A DNA stretch of 64,000 bases from Ligustrum vulgare (lineage: Eukaryota; Streptophyta; Magnoliopsida; Lamiales; Oleaceae), in the NCBI GenBank assembly GCA_963555705.1, contig OY743174.1, positions 60,534,234 through 60,598,233 on the forward strand, written 5' to 3'. The position numbers were made by a program, and so were the translations under genes. The notes beneath the pieces were generated by a model. The model was not told where the DNA came from. It searched no databases and saw only the letters and a list, made by a program, of their open reading frames with translations. This document shows positions 24,692 through 36,700 of this stretch, one piece after another. Position 1 is the first letter of the stretch, and every line of letters starts with the position of its first letter.

Positions 24692-24890
24692 TGTAGTAAA
24701 TTATTAAGAAATCTCTTACCTAATTTTTACCTAATTTATATTGTAAAATAATTGTTATGAATGACTTTATATCCCTATAAATAGATGCATTTATTTCATA
24801 ATGAATGCACCTCTTAATGAGAAGAATTCTCTCATTATCTCCATCTCTTTCTCTCTAATATTGGTGTTAGATTTTGATAATTTCACAACA
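24692..24890 (+). repeat. 5' LTR of the Copia-like element
   Basis: It runs from TGTAGTAAATTATTAAG to TTTCACAACA, 199 bp. It contains TATAAATAGATGCA (about 24776), a plausible TATA box for the element transcript. Confidence 0.88.
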
Positions 24891-26660
24891 CGTTATCTAC
24901 ACGAATCTCTAGCCTGTTGAGTAATATGACGGTAGTATGCTCTACAGTTGTATCTAAATGATGAACCTCTGTATCAGAAACCAGATTATTATTAATCAAC
25001 ATTTCATTTCCCAAATCTAGTGTTTTTGGTATTAGAAAATCATTTATACATCATAGATTAGAAAATCAATTCCAAGTCCATAGAAAAATTGGAAAAAATG
25101 TGTAACCCGAAACTTTCAAAGCAAATCACACCAAACCGTATATCCAAACGATGATCGGAGACCAGATCCATGACCACGGCGACGGGACGATCCTTCGACA
25201 TCGGCGCGTGTTGACGGCAGAGTCACCGGCGCGGTGACGAGTGAATCACACGCGCGCGGACGTAGAGGTGGCGCGTGGAGAAGAATCCGGCGATGACATC
25301 AAAAGACAGTTTGTTCGTCTTGATGTTTTGGATTTTTCTATGATCTTACTTTTCTGTTTTGTGCAGTTTTGAAATTTTCCAGCGGTCGAACGTGACGATT
25401 TTTCTTAAAAACTGTTTTTGGAGCACTTCCGACGAGATTTTGAATTTCGGACCAAAAGTAAGTTTATTCTAAATTAAATTTCAAACCTATTGACGGTTTC
25501 GATTTATCCATATGAGTAATATATTAAAATATGGACTATTTTGCCCTTACTAATACATAAAAGTATATTAATCGTAAATTAACGATTAATATGTGATCAA
25601 CAAGATAAATTAAAGAGTTTAAAAGAGGTATAAGTAATAATTATTATTATACCGTGATGGATTGAGTTATTATGGACTGGATTTATACCTTCACTGTATA
25701 TGACTCATTATCGTAACGGATTGGACTATTATGAATACCTTGACTGGAAGATATGACTCGCTCACTCATGAAAGATAATTATTTCATTATGTTGACACCG
25801 CCTATATGGTCGGTCTATCAATTGAATACATGGAATATTTTACATATATTCAAATTTTATATTATTTCAAAAACACCTCAGTTGTTGGTTAATTCTAACA
25901 TATTAGAGGTTGTTGTCAACATATATACGTGGTGATATAATCCCAATATTATTATTGTTATATATATAAAATATTATTATTATTATTTGATACTTCATTA
26001 AATGATACCAGAAGTTTTTAATACTAAAGTTAGAAAATATTTTATCAAATGATACCAGAAGTTATCATTACCAAAAAGTTGGTGAATATTGAAAAAAATA
26101 TTTTATCAAACGGTACCTAAAGTTACCATTATCTGTATTGAAAAGATAGATAAAAATGAATTATCCAATAAGAAAAATATTGATGTATGATAAGATAATA
26201 TCACATGATAGCACATATATGACTAATGTGAAAATAATCTCATCAGTATTATGAGATGAATATTAGATGATAAGTGTCTGGAAAAGTTCTTGCACGAGCA
26301 CTTATGTATTGCAGAAGAAGTACATATTTACTCCAGAAGAAGTAAAAATTATCATTTAAATATATTGAAATGATATTATTATTATTACTCCTGAAGAAGT
26401 ATAAACGAGTCATACATGCAAAATACAAAAGGGGGAAACATTTATGATCCTCAAAAGTAGAGACACATCAGGTGTAATAATACTCCATACTCTACCACCC
26501 CTAATTTTGTGTGTGTGTATCAAGAGTAAGAATACTCCGTACTCCACCACTCCTAATCCTTTTGCGGTTCATAAGATTAAGTTCAAATACTCATCAATAT
26601 TAAAGGTGTGTCTCAAGAGTAAGAATGCCCCATACTCTACCATCCACAATATTTTGAGAT

Positions 26661-27313
26661 TCACAAGGATAAATTTACATTAACCGGACTCCATTTTTGC
26701 TTGATTCTCCTTCCTTGCGACCAATCTATCTTTAATCCTGCTGGATCTTGTATTGGAATATATGATTGCAACTTATCCAGCAGTTCCTCGATAGTAGGAG
26801 CAGAAATAAGGATTCTCCTAGAAAATGGATAGATGAATCCATGTTCCACAGCATAATCAAGAAATGTTAGCAAACCATCAAAGAAATTGTTAACATTTAA
26901 AAGTCTAATAGGCTTGGTATGGAGATCTAATTGAGCCCATGAGGTAATACTAAAGATTTCCTCTAAAGTACCAAAACCTCCAGGCATGGCAATGAAGGCA
27001 TCAGAACCATATAACATGCAAATTATGCGTTCATGGATAGATAACGTCTGTACTTCATGCCCTCGTGTTTTGCCTGCGATATCAGCTAAAGGAACGGGTA
27101 TAACACCTATCACTCTTTCTTTTTCTCTTTGAGCGGATTGTGAAACTCAACCCATCAATCCACTGTTGCCCCCTCCATATATACTAGATCGATACATTTC
27201 TCTCCCAACTTCTTTCGTAAATCCACTGCTGCTTCTAGATACCCAAAACCTTTCCTTATTTTTGATCCACAAAATACACAGATAGTTTTGATCTGTCGAA
27301 ATTTTGGTCCATC
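26661..27313 (-). pseudogene. LOG-like cytokinin riboside 5'-monophosphate phosphoribohydrolase, intronless and broken
   Basis: Family role: LOG enzymes release active cytokinin bases from nucleotide precursors in the cytosol. Seen: an N-terminal block ICVFCGS, a middle block VIGVIPVPL, the signature PGGFGTLEE, and a C-terminal block RRILISAPTIEELLDKL. Together they cover almost the whole usual length of about 210-230 residues. Breaks: near 27160 the glycine-rich YGGG motif is disrupted by a two-base frameshift, and an in-frame TGA follows shortly after. The usual MHxRK motif is changed to IHERI. No intron interrupts the region, whereas typical plant LOG genes have several, which suggests a copy made from mRNA. 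It lies antisense inside the LTR element 24692-31269. It is probably non-functional as an enzyme. Confidence 0.82.
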
Positions 27314-27704
27314 AATCTTTGAGAGTATAAGGAAGGAAAAACTTATGAGAAAATAATATTTTAGGATGCATGAAACTAAGAAAATCATTGGCTTTTTAAA
27401 CTTGAAAAACATCACTATTTATTGCTCGTCTTTTGAAAAAGTGAAAACCTACTTCTGACTAAATTACACTACTTTTGATAAAGCTTACCTTTTGGTGATT
27501 TTTCAATACACTTTATCAATGCTCGAGAAATGAAATATGAAAATATTTTATACATATATGTGCAAATATATACACACAATATACTGATTTATTTTGTATC
27601 AATGCTGAATAGCCAAAACATCATTGTTTATAACAGTTTGGCAAACATGATTTTTTGCTATTATATTTTAGACTATAACGCTATTTATCGCTGATGAATT
27701 TAGC

Positions 27705-28052
27705 TCATAAAGATAGTAGCTCACGCTGCACATACCTACTAGGGTGCGTCTCAAGAGTCAATCGGATATCATCCAATGACTCCTTACTCAATCCACCCTT
27801 AATGAAGTCTATCTTATAATCTCGATTTATGGATGAATATCTTACTGACTTACAACGGATATTACATGTCCATCGAGCACATTTGTAACAACCTTTCAAT
27901 ATTTTTGCTCTTCGCTTCTTTGCAAAAGTACTCTTACTTAAGCCAGACATGTGCTTAGAAAATGAATATGGTAATTCACTAGCTAATCGAACTTTTGCTT
28001 CGATCAACCAACGAACATCTTCTGGAATGCCTTGATCCATCAGCAACCTCAA
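27705..28052 (-). CDS. Unidentified 115-residue ORF, antisense inside an LTR element
   Basis: An open frame begins MRLLMDQGIPEDVRWL and ends HPSRYVQRELLSL. It is rich in Lys/Arg and has four cysteines in the block CYKCARWTCNIRC, spaced like a small metal site. I do not recognise the family. It lies about 390 bp upstream of the LOG-like pseudogene on the same strand, with the intervening DNA AT-rich, so the two may descend from one captured transcript or from separate captures. Composition is clearly unlike the AT-rich surroundings, which supports a coding origin. Confidence 0.4.
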   Translation of the reverse strand: MRLLMDQGIPEDVRWLIEAKVRLASELPYSFSKHMSGLSKSTFAKKRRAKILKGCYKCARWTCNIRCKSVRYSSINRDYKIDFIKGGLSKESLDDIRLTLETHPSRYVQRELLSL

Positions 28053-31000
28053 TCTTTCTAGTCGAACTCAGTAAATCTTTTTCAAAACATTTACCGGAAG
28101 ATTAGAATAATATTTGCGAATATTTGATAATATAACATCCATTTTTTTATAGATCTAATCTCTTCCCAAACGATCTATTTAAATGCATTATTTAAACGCA
28201 TGAAGGAGCGCTCCGCGTGATATCGATTCCATCAAGAAATAATGGAATAAATTATTGAAAAGGTGGGAACAATGAGATAATGCGTCATTACCTTTTTCGA
28301 TATAAGGGAAGATTTGGCGACAAGATTGAGAACATGAGATATTTTCTTGGATATTGTACCTGATTTTTCCGGTATACTAAAAGCAATAAAGGTATACTGA
28401 TTTGAACTATACAGAAATACGTACTGATAAAATGAATACTGTATTGAACCAAAAGTTCATACATATGTACAAGTGAAATATCTTGCTGAACCAGAAGTTC
28501 TATAATGATTGGTTAGATTCCAATTCAATAATGAGATTTATTGAGAATGCAAAATGACATTCATTAAAGAACCAGAAAATTGTTCAGGTTAACAAGTTTT
28601 CATTGCTGCTTGTTCTCAAAGGCAAATTAATGATCTCACTAAGAAAATGAATGACTGATTATTTGCTCAAGTAATGATATTACAAGTAAAGTGATAAATG
28701 CTAGTATGAATATATCTTAAAGTCATTAATGATTTTAAGAATTAGTTGAGATAATAGAATATTATATTGCTAATGATTTAGCAGATTAAAAGCCTCAAGT
28801 TATTTGCTATGAGAACAATTTGAATATAAATATTTCTCATGTAGCAATATTTTACATACAAACATGTCAATAAGATGAAATAAAGATTAGCTTGTAAAGC
28901 TTTATGATTTCTAAAAAGTGCGATATCTATATACACTCCAACAAAACGCACTTAGATATATGATTGTGATTATATCCATAATTATGAACGACATGTGTTG
29001 AGACATTTTTAGCCTACTGATATAATATAAGATTCTTGAATATTATGGAGAAATTAAACAATAACACGCATGAAGCGTTATCAAGCTTAAAATGTAATTA
29101 TGCCTGAAGTATAATGACAATCGATTCCAAAAACAAATATCTCTTGAATAATTGAGATGATTCCTTTGAGGCTAAATACTCATAGTGAGTAAAATGGACA
29201 TAATTAAATGATAAGAGATTCAGGCCTGATGATAGAATATTCAAAGAGATCTCTCTATGTTATGTTTATATTGACATGAAATGGAATAGATAAATAAGTC
29301 GACTACACACAACCCTTTTATGAAAATGAGGTTTTTGAAATTATAATACTTTCGCCAAATATAAAAATCCCAATGTAGGGATTATTGTTATAGGACCTGA
29401 AGTCCAAACACTTAAATGTGTAATGCCAGTAGTTATTTGTACAAATGAAAAATATTACACAGTCGTAAAAGACGACTCGTTGCGCGCGAATTTTTTCAAA
29501 GAACTGGCATGACATATGGTGGAAGTGACTATAATCTAGATCACTAGTTTGAGCTCTTTGATATACCAATGAGTGAAATCAAAAAAATGTGATTCTTATC
29601 TCGGTACTTTGGGAGTTTTCTTTGATGTACCAGTTGATCGCTGTACGTTGGGATTTCAAGCGAAATGATTATAGATTATATGTCGAAATTGATATCTATT
29701 TCAATGATTGATTATACTCCTGTAAATTAGAAATTACAGTTTATAAAGTGCAAGAACATATATGTATAAATCATTGAAATATTCAATTTGCCCAGAATAG
29801 TATCATTATAGAATGAAATGTGATTCTTAAAATAAAATCACATGAAGAATGATACATATGACCCCATAATATAATATGTTGAAAATGAAATTGGAGTGTA
29901 CTATTATTATATTTGAATATTTGGGCATGCAATTGATTTTCAATATGCAAAATTATATTGTCCACCGAAAATGAATATTCACCAGAAGTGAATTTGAAAA
30001 TGAATATTTAATTATTCATCAGAAGTGAATTCTAGATTTTGATAGTTTCACCAGAAGTGAATCAATTCTAGATTTGAGTAATGCAATCAGTCAACTAACT
30101 AAACATTGCTTGGTATAGCATGTTCTGTACATCATAAATGAGCTGTAAACTATTTATAAAAGCTTATCACAAACTATATGTTTGATGAAATGATTTGAGA
30201 TTGCATTAATATACTTGTGATATTCCTTTGAAGAGAACACATACGCGCTGCACTCTTTTTCCCTTAGCTGAGGTTTTTGTCACACATGGTTTTCCTAGCA
30301 AGGTTTTTAATGAGGCAACAATTATGGCGTATCAATGAGAATAATATACTCTTTTTCCCTTCGCTAAGGTTTTGTCCAACGGGGTTTTCCTAGCAAGGTT
30401 TTTGAGACGTTGTCACAGCTATCTGCAAGTAATAATTCAACAACAAACTCTCTCTTTAAATTGTGCTGGAATGATATCAACAAATGAAGAAAATCATAGA
30501 CATCTGGAATGGTATCAACAAATGAAGAAAATCATAGACATCTTATGAAGAATGTTATGATATCGGCTACACACAAGAAGATTTTCATATATACATATTC
30601 CAAACGAAAGATGATATCATTATTCAAAATGTTCATGAATACTTGATTGCACACTTCAGGGGGAGAATCATGTTGTACTCTTTTTCCTTCGTCCAAGTTT
30701 TGTCCTACTAGGTTTTCCTGACAAGGTTTTAACGAGGCAACGACTGTACTCTTTTTCCTTCGTTCAGATTTTGTCCCATTGGGTTTTACTGACAATGTTT
30801 TAACGAGGCAACACTAAAGCATTGAAGCACTTCATAATTTGAAGGCAACACTTCATAACTTCAAGTTTTCAGTACATGATTTGTACTACTTATTATTGAT
30901 GTCATTTTGGATATTAGACTCAATAATTAATGATGGCCAACATCAGGGGGAGTAGCTGTACTTTTTTTCCTTCGCTCAAGTTTTATCCCATCGAGTTTTC

Positions 31001-31062
31001 TTAGCAAGGTTTTAACGAGTCAGACAATTGAGCAAACGAGTAATAAGTCATTCAAGGGGGAG
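28053..31062. other. Internal 3' region of the Copia-like element, no gene seen
   Basis: AT-rich sequence with recurrent ACCAGAAGT and GAAGTGAAT motifs (28430-30070), then repeated CTTTTTCC...GTTTTCCT...AAGGTTTT blocks (30250-31030). Short open frames here have biased, low-complexity translations and no domain. The region ends at the polypurine tract. Confidence 0.6.
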
Positions 31063-31269
31063 TGTTGTAAATTATTAAGAAATCCCTTACCTAATTTCTA
31101 CCTAATTTATATTGTAAAATAATTGTTATGAATGACTTTATATGATTATATCTCTATTAATAGAGGCATTTATTTCATTATGAATGCACCTCTTAATGAG
31201 AAAAATTTTCTCATTATCTCCATATCTTTCTTTCTAATATTGATTTTAGATTTTGATAATTTCACAATA
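31063..31269 (+). repeat. 3' LTR of the Copia-like element
   Basis: 207 bp, from TGTTGTAAATTATT to TTTCACAATA. Compared with the left LTR it has several substitutions and a small insertion (TATGATTATATC), so the insertion is older than that of the LARD element. Confidence 0.88.
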
Positions 31270-33786
31270 AAAACTATATTTGTTACATAAAATATGTATT
31301 ATGTGGGGTTGGGGATTGGGATCAAACACCTGGACTAAATTCTCCTTTTCGTTGACTATATTCCAAGAAATAAAATATTTCCCAATCCTTGAAGACAAGA
31401 AATGCTTTATTGATTGCAACACTCCGACCTAGCTTCTATGGTGACGCCACAATATAAGGGACCATTCCGCTGTCCATTAAAATGTCAAATTAATACACTA
31501 AAAGATAAAAAAGATAACAAAATTAATTTACACAATTTTTCAAATCACTTTTTAACCATTCATATTTTCTCCCTCAAATTACACAATTTCCCAAATCAAT
31601 TTTTAACCCTACATCTTACCTAAAAAATACAAATAAATCAACACAAATAATTTAAATTCTTCAGCCAAGCCGCCGAACACAGCCTAAATCGTGCTTCGTC
31701 CTTGACTATACTATCCACGTTCAAAAATCATAGGTACGATCATGACTCTTCCTTAAGGGATTTGACCTTGAGATTCTTGCAAGTCGCATGTAAGAAATTC
31801 GTAGGCCCCCATCTCTTTAGCTTGAGGGTAGCTCAATATAAGACCTTGATCTTCGACGTCAACAAGAGTAATATTGTCAAGTATGGTTAAATATTGTCAA
31901 ATATGGTTAAAGAAGTATAACGAATGAATAATCTTGAAAACAGGTAATCACATCTCATACAAATCAAAAGCTCCAGCCATCAATTCCTTATTCCTGGCCA
32001 TTAATATCATCTCCAACAAACTTTTTATATACTTAAATAAAAAGAATAATAGAGATCATTTTTAAATTTAAAAAGCAAAATTTTTTACACACTTAAATAA
32101 AATCTTTAATTTTAGCTCTTTAGTTTACTTTTTCAAAAAAAAATATTTAGGCTATGTTTTATTGCTTATTATTTGCCTAGAAAATGTCACTTCATGGAAA
32201 ACAATTTCTCTATTGTTTTTGATTGTGAAATTTTGCTTGAAAAATATTTTCTTGGTACAATCACTTAAAGCACAAGTTAGGCCATTTGCTTGAAAAATAT
32301 TTTCTCACCATTTTGTCAAGAAAACATTCTCTCGTTTAGTTGGAAAATATTTTCTTTCTTTATTTTTTATTTAATATATATATTTTCAAAAGTCAATGAG
32401 AAATGAAATGAAATACCCCCTCCGTCCCGAAGAAAGACATGCTCCTATTTCACATAAATTAAGAAATATCAATTAGTGATTAGAAAAACGAATTTTACAC
32501 ACATTTTCCTAATATACTATTATTCAATACCTATTTAACTCATTAAATAAGGGCATTTTGAAAAATGAGAAAATTCAATACATATTCAACAAGATAAATA
32601 GACAATAATTTGAAACGGACAATTAAGAAATAAAAATCTATCTTTACCGAATGTTCACTTTCTAAATTAAAATGTTAGCCAAATTAAGAGTCAATTGAAG
32701 CAGAATTTTAAGCATTAGTCTTTTTAGCCTGTGTGGGCAACTATTATAATACTTTTTATAGGGTGTTATTTGTATTTTTTAGGTAAAATTTATGGTTAAA
32801 AATGATTTGAAAAAATTTGTATGATTAAAAAGTGATTTGAAAAAAGGTGTAATATTTCATTTTGTCGAACACAGGCTTAATTAAAAAGCATTTTTTTATT
32901 TTAAGTTTAAAAAATCTATTGAATATTATACTCTAATACTCTGTTTTTTAAAATTTTGGTGTTTAAAAACATTTTTTTAATATTTTTTAGGTAAGATATG
33001 CGGTTGAAAAGTGGAGAGAGAAAATATGTATGCTTATAAATAATTTGAGAAATTATATTATTTAAAAATATATTTTTTTGTATTTGCCAAACAGAGACTA
33101 ATATAAAAAGTTTTAAAATCCTCTATTCGTGGGGTCTTTCAAAATGAAGGCACAAACTTACAAACATGATTTAACTATATTTAATATTTTTTAAAAAGAA
33201 TTTTTTTTTAAAAAAAAAATAAATAGTGATTTTTAGGAGAATGAATGATGTAAATTTGGTTGAAAAATCAAATATTATCCGCTTGATTTTTAATGGATGA
33301 TGAAAATTGAGTACTGTAAAAAAAAATTTTTTTTAATGAATTCGGTGAAATGTTGAATGGTCAATATTACCCCCTTTTATTTTGACCAAATGTCTTAACA
33401 TTTCTATTTGACTTTTTATTTTTTGGGAGCAGCTGAAATGTTAGGATAGTGATGTCAAAAAAAGGGTAAAAGTCCGAGACAGGAAGATGCGCTTTTCATA
33501 AATCTGATCTGAAACGATTTCATTTCAACATGGTCCGCCAGCTATTCTATTTAACAAAGTGAATCAAACATAACATTGTTGTATCCGCGTTAAGGCTAAT
33601 GAAATCCCACTATTACCCCTATACTTATTAATATTGTCCTACACATCCCACTCTTCAACAAATCTCCTCACCTGCTCCCTCTCTCACCTGCTCCTCTCCC
33701 TTCCCTTTGACTTGTAATCTCCGATCAGAACCCCAAGATCCCACTTTACCCTCACAATTCCATTAAATTCCCAATTTTATAACATC
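31270..33786. other. Intergenic region upstream of the metacaspase, with MITE fragments
   Basis: Mostly AT-rich. It holds a possible Stowaway-type end (CCCCCTCCGTCCCGAAG at about 32416) without a clear partner, the MITE at 32939-33097, and at about 33215-33350 a segment resembling 63527-63680. The last 150 bp are C/T-rich and probably contain the metacaspase 5' UTR. Confidence 0.5.
32939..33097. mobile_element. MITE, second copy of the 24196 family
   Basis: The ends CTCTGTTTTTTAAA and TTTGCCAAACAGAG form an inverted pair. The interior GCGGTTGAAAAGTGGAGAGA matches the element at 24196-24352. Confidence 0.55.
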
Positions 33787-36700
33787 ATGTACATGCTAGT
33801 AAATTGCTCCAACTGCCGGACTCCATTGCAGCTGCCACCGGGCGCCCGATCCATCCGCTGCGCCATCTGCCAAGCAGTCACCCAAATAGCTGACACGCGT
33901 AATGCGCCTCCTCCATCCCATTCTCACGCTACTCCGCCTCCTCCTGGTCCGCCTTCTACTCCTTCTCCTTACAGCCACGCGCCGCCGGGACCCCCGCCCA
34001 ATGCCCACGGCCGGAAAAAGGCAGTGATCGTTGGCATATCGTATAGGTACTCTCGACACGAACTCAAGGGATGCTTAAATGACGCCAAGTGCATGAAATA
34101 TCTCTTAATCAACAAGTTTCAGTTTCCAGAATCTTCAATTATCATGCTCACTGGTAAATCGCCAGCATATTACTTTAAATTTTCGTTATTCAATGTTTCA
34201 TTTTCGTTCACCTGTTTTTGATGTTTTTTTATTTGTTTCTGATCCCTGAGTATTTTTGAGGAAATTGACATGAAGTTGGAATATGCTTTGTTGTGTGAAA
34301 TTAAAACGCGGTAGTGTTAGATTTTGACTTTTCCATGTGGCTTTTATTCACTTTGATGGTTTCTTTTTGATTGGGTTGCTTTTTCAAACTAGCATCTCGG
34401 TAAATAAAAGTGAATTGATTGTTTGTGGTATTTATAAGAAAAGATTGACACTTGAGACTTGAGAGTCAAGGTAAATAGATCCCCTCGAGGCATCTGAGAT
34501 TTTATTTCATTTTCATATCTTACTTTTGTTAAAAACAACGAAGTTTATGGATGCAATTCTCCTTTCTTGTTTCCTCCAGACCAACACCCCCAAACACACA
34601 CATACGAAAAAGGGAAAGAATTTTTTTTTGGGGGGGGGGGGGGGGGGGACAGGGGCCAGGACACAGTGTTTAGCTGTATTATGCCAATGAGTAATGCTAC
34701 TTTAACAACCTTTTTCCCACAACTTCTCACACAACCTTGATATATCATAAGATATCGTCTTCAATTTATCACGATATTTTGGATAAAATTTTGAAATCTG
34801 AAAATGATAAGTAAATTTTCCTCCCTCCCGCTAGTTCTCTACTACCATCAGTTCACTACTCAAGCTCGGTGGCATTTATCTTACTCTAGTCTTCCCAGAA
34901 AATCAAGACCCGCTGGTTATCTACTCCGTCCGGCAGCTTGGAAAATGAAAGAGGAGGGTTGTGCTGATCTGCCAGTCCAAAAAAAATGCCAAAAAAATTG
35001 GGCAGATGGTGCTTACATGGACTTATTGGTTTGAGTGCACTGGCCGTCCACATTGCACTTTTCATCATTTATTTCCCATTGAACTAGTTTATATATTTCT
35101 AGCAGGGAAGGATTTTGAAGTTGCAAATTCATCTGTAATGAAGAATCCAGAATTTTTATTACAAACATTCTGGGGATTGATAAAATAAGGCAGTAACTAA
35201 ACATGAGTGAATATAGGATAAGAAAGTAGTTTCCTTACAAATAAACTAAAAATTTACTCAAAATTACATATCCCCTGTGAGTCTGTGAAAGGTAAAATTA
35301 TTGGAATCTTTAGAAGGATAATTAAAACAGTAGCCTGATGAGTGAAGTTCTCCAAAGCTTCCATCATTTGGAGTCCATACTCCCATTCTTTTTTCTTCAT
35401 TGCCTTCAATGAACATTCACCAAATTGAGTTCTTCAATGATTCAATGACATTAAAGTCCATGGAATGCACTGAGTTCATGATATTCCCTTCTCCATGGAA
35501 GGCACTGAGTTCCATCTTCTCATTCTGCCTAAAAAATTCTTGCATTACTTTCTGTAAGTTCGGAAAATTCATCAGCCTGTTCATTGGCCCATCGCCTTTG
35601 TACGTTTTGGACCCTTGCGAGAGGTAGCCTTATACTGCAATTTGGATTCGCCGACGAGATTGTGGTCGGAATTGGTTGGGCTCGTCACTTCTCTGTGACC
35701 GATAAGTTACCTGGTTACCAATTGGAAGCGACAACATAGGACCCTGCTCCCTATTTGCGGGATTTACCTTACACTAAATATCGGAATCACCGGTGAGATG
35801 GGTGGTCGGAATCTGTTGGTTTCCCTTTGTTCTACGGCCGTGGGGAGATAAGGGTTTGAGAGGTTTGGAGATTTGAAAACGGCTTTGGAATGGAGAGGTA
35901 CAGTGATTGGGTGTGGGAGTAAAAGTGAGTTACTTAAGGGGCAATTTGGTAATATTTTGGGTTGTGAGAAGGGTTGTGGGGAAATGGTTGTGAAAGTAGC
36001 AATAACTCTATGCCAATTGCTAGGGGAATGAGATAAGAATAGGAGTTATTCATGGCTATGAAGGGTTTATACTTCCTGCATTTGGCAACAAACTGAATTT
36101 ATCATTCATACGGCTATGACTACAACATTTATTTATTTATTTTTATCAAACTTATTAATGGCATTTTGTTGCACCTTCTGTATTTTTTTATTTTTTATTT
36201 TTAAATTGTGGTCACAAGCATCTGTAGTTTCCTTTCATTGTTCAGATGATTTTGCTGATTCTAAATTGATCTCAATCTATTGAGTTCTACACAAGACCAG
36301 CTTATCCAAGACTACCCTCCATGTGAAATAAAAAATAAGTCGTTAAGAGCTCTTGCATTTTGCATAGAATGCAGTATTTAAGGACACAGATAATGAAATT
36401 GGCAGAGGATGCAATATAAGAAGAGTGAAATCTGAGGTTCTCTCATGAGAACTTTTCCCTTACTAGCTGTCTGAATGGTGAATAGTTTGACATGGTAGGG
36501 CAGTAGTAAGGGTAGTAATACGTGAAATATTGTTGTAACGACCCGAGTCCCACTTAACGGGCTGTCCCAGTCGTTAGATGACGACGTACTGTCCCCACTG
36601 TACCAACACGAGTCTTTTCAGCATACTTTGTCCTCACTTGCACGCTCCTCGAGAAAACTTTCCAGGAGGTCACCCATCCCAGAATTGCTCCAAGTCAAAC

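Larger units (their letters stand above)
24692..31269 (+). mobile_element. Non-autonomous Copia-like LTR retrotransposon carrying antisense host-like ORFs
   Basis: The LTRs at 24692-24890 and 31063-31269 are close copies. The element is flanked by a perfect 5-bp duplication AAAAC (24687-24691 and 31270-31274). A polypurine tract, TCAAGGGGGAG, ends at 31062 directly before the right LTR, so the element runs on the plus strand. The 3' internal part has several copies of CTTTTTCC...TTTTGTCC...GAGGCAAC blocks (30250-31030) like those in the 3' non-coding region of some plant Copia elements. No gag or pol could be found. Just inside the 5' LTR the sequence is CGTTATCTACACGAATC, not the usual initiator-Met primer site. 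The inner region holds a LOG-like pseudogene and a second ORF, both antisense. Confidence 0.85.

Noticed and set aside
29318..30795. Short open frames in the 3' part of the Copia-like element
   Set aside because: AT-rich composition, no Copia polyprotein motifs, and overlap with repeated non-coding blocks.
32416..32660. Second Stowaway MITE starting CCCCCTCCGTCCCG
   Set aside because: No matching opposite end or TA duplication could be found, so it is at most a fragment.
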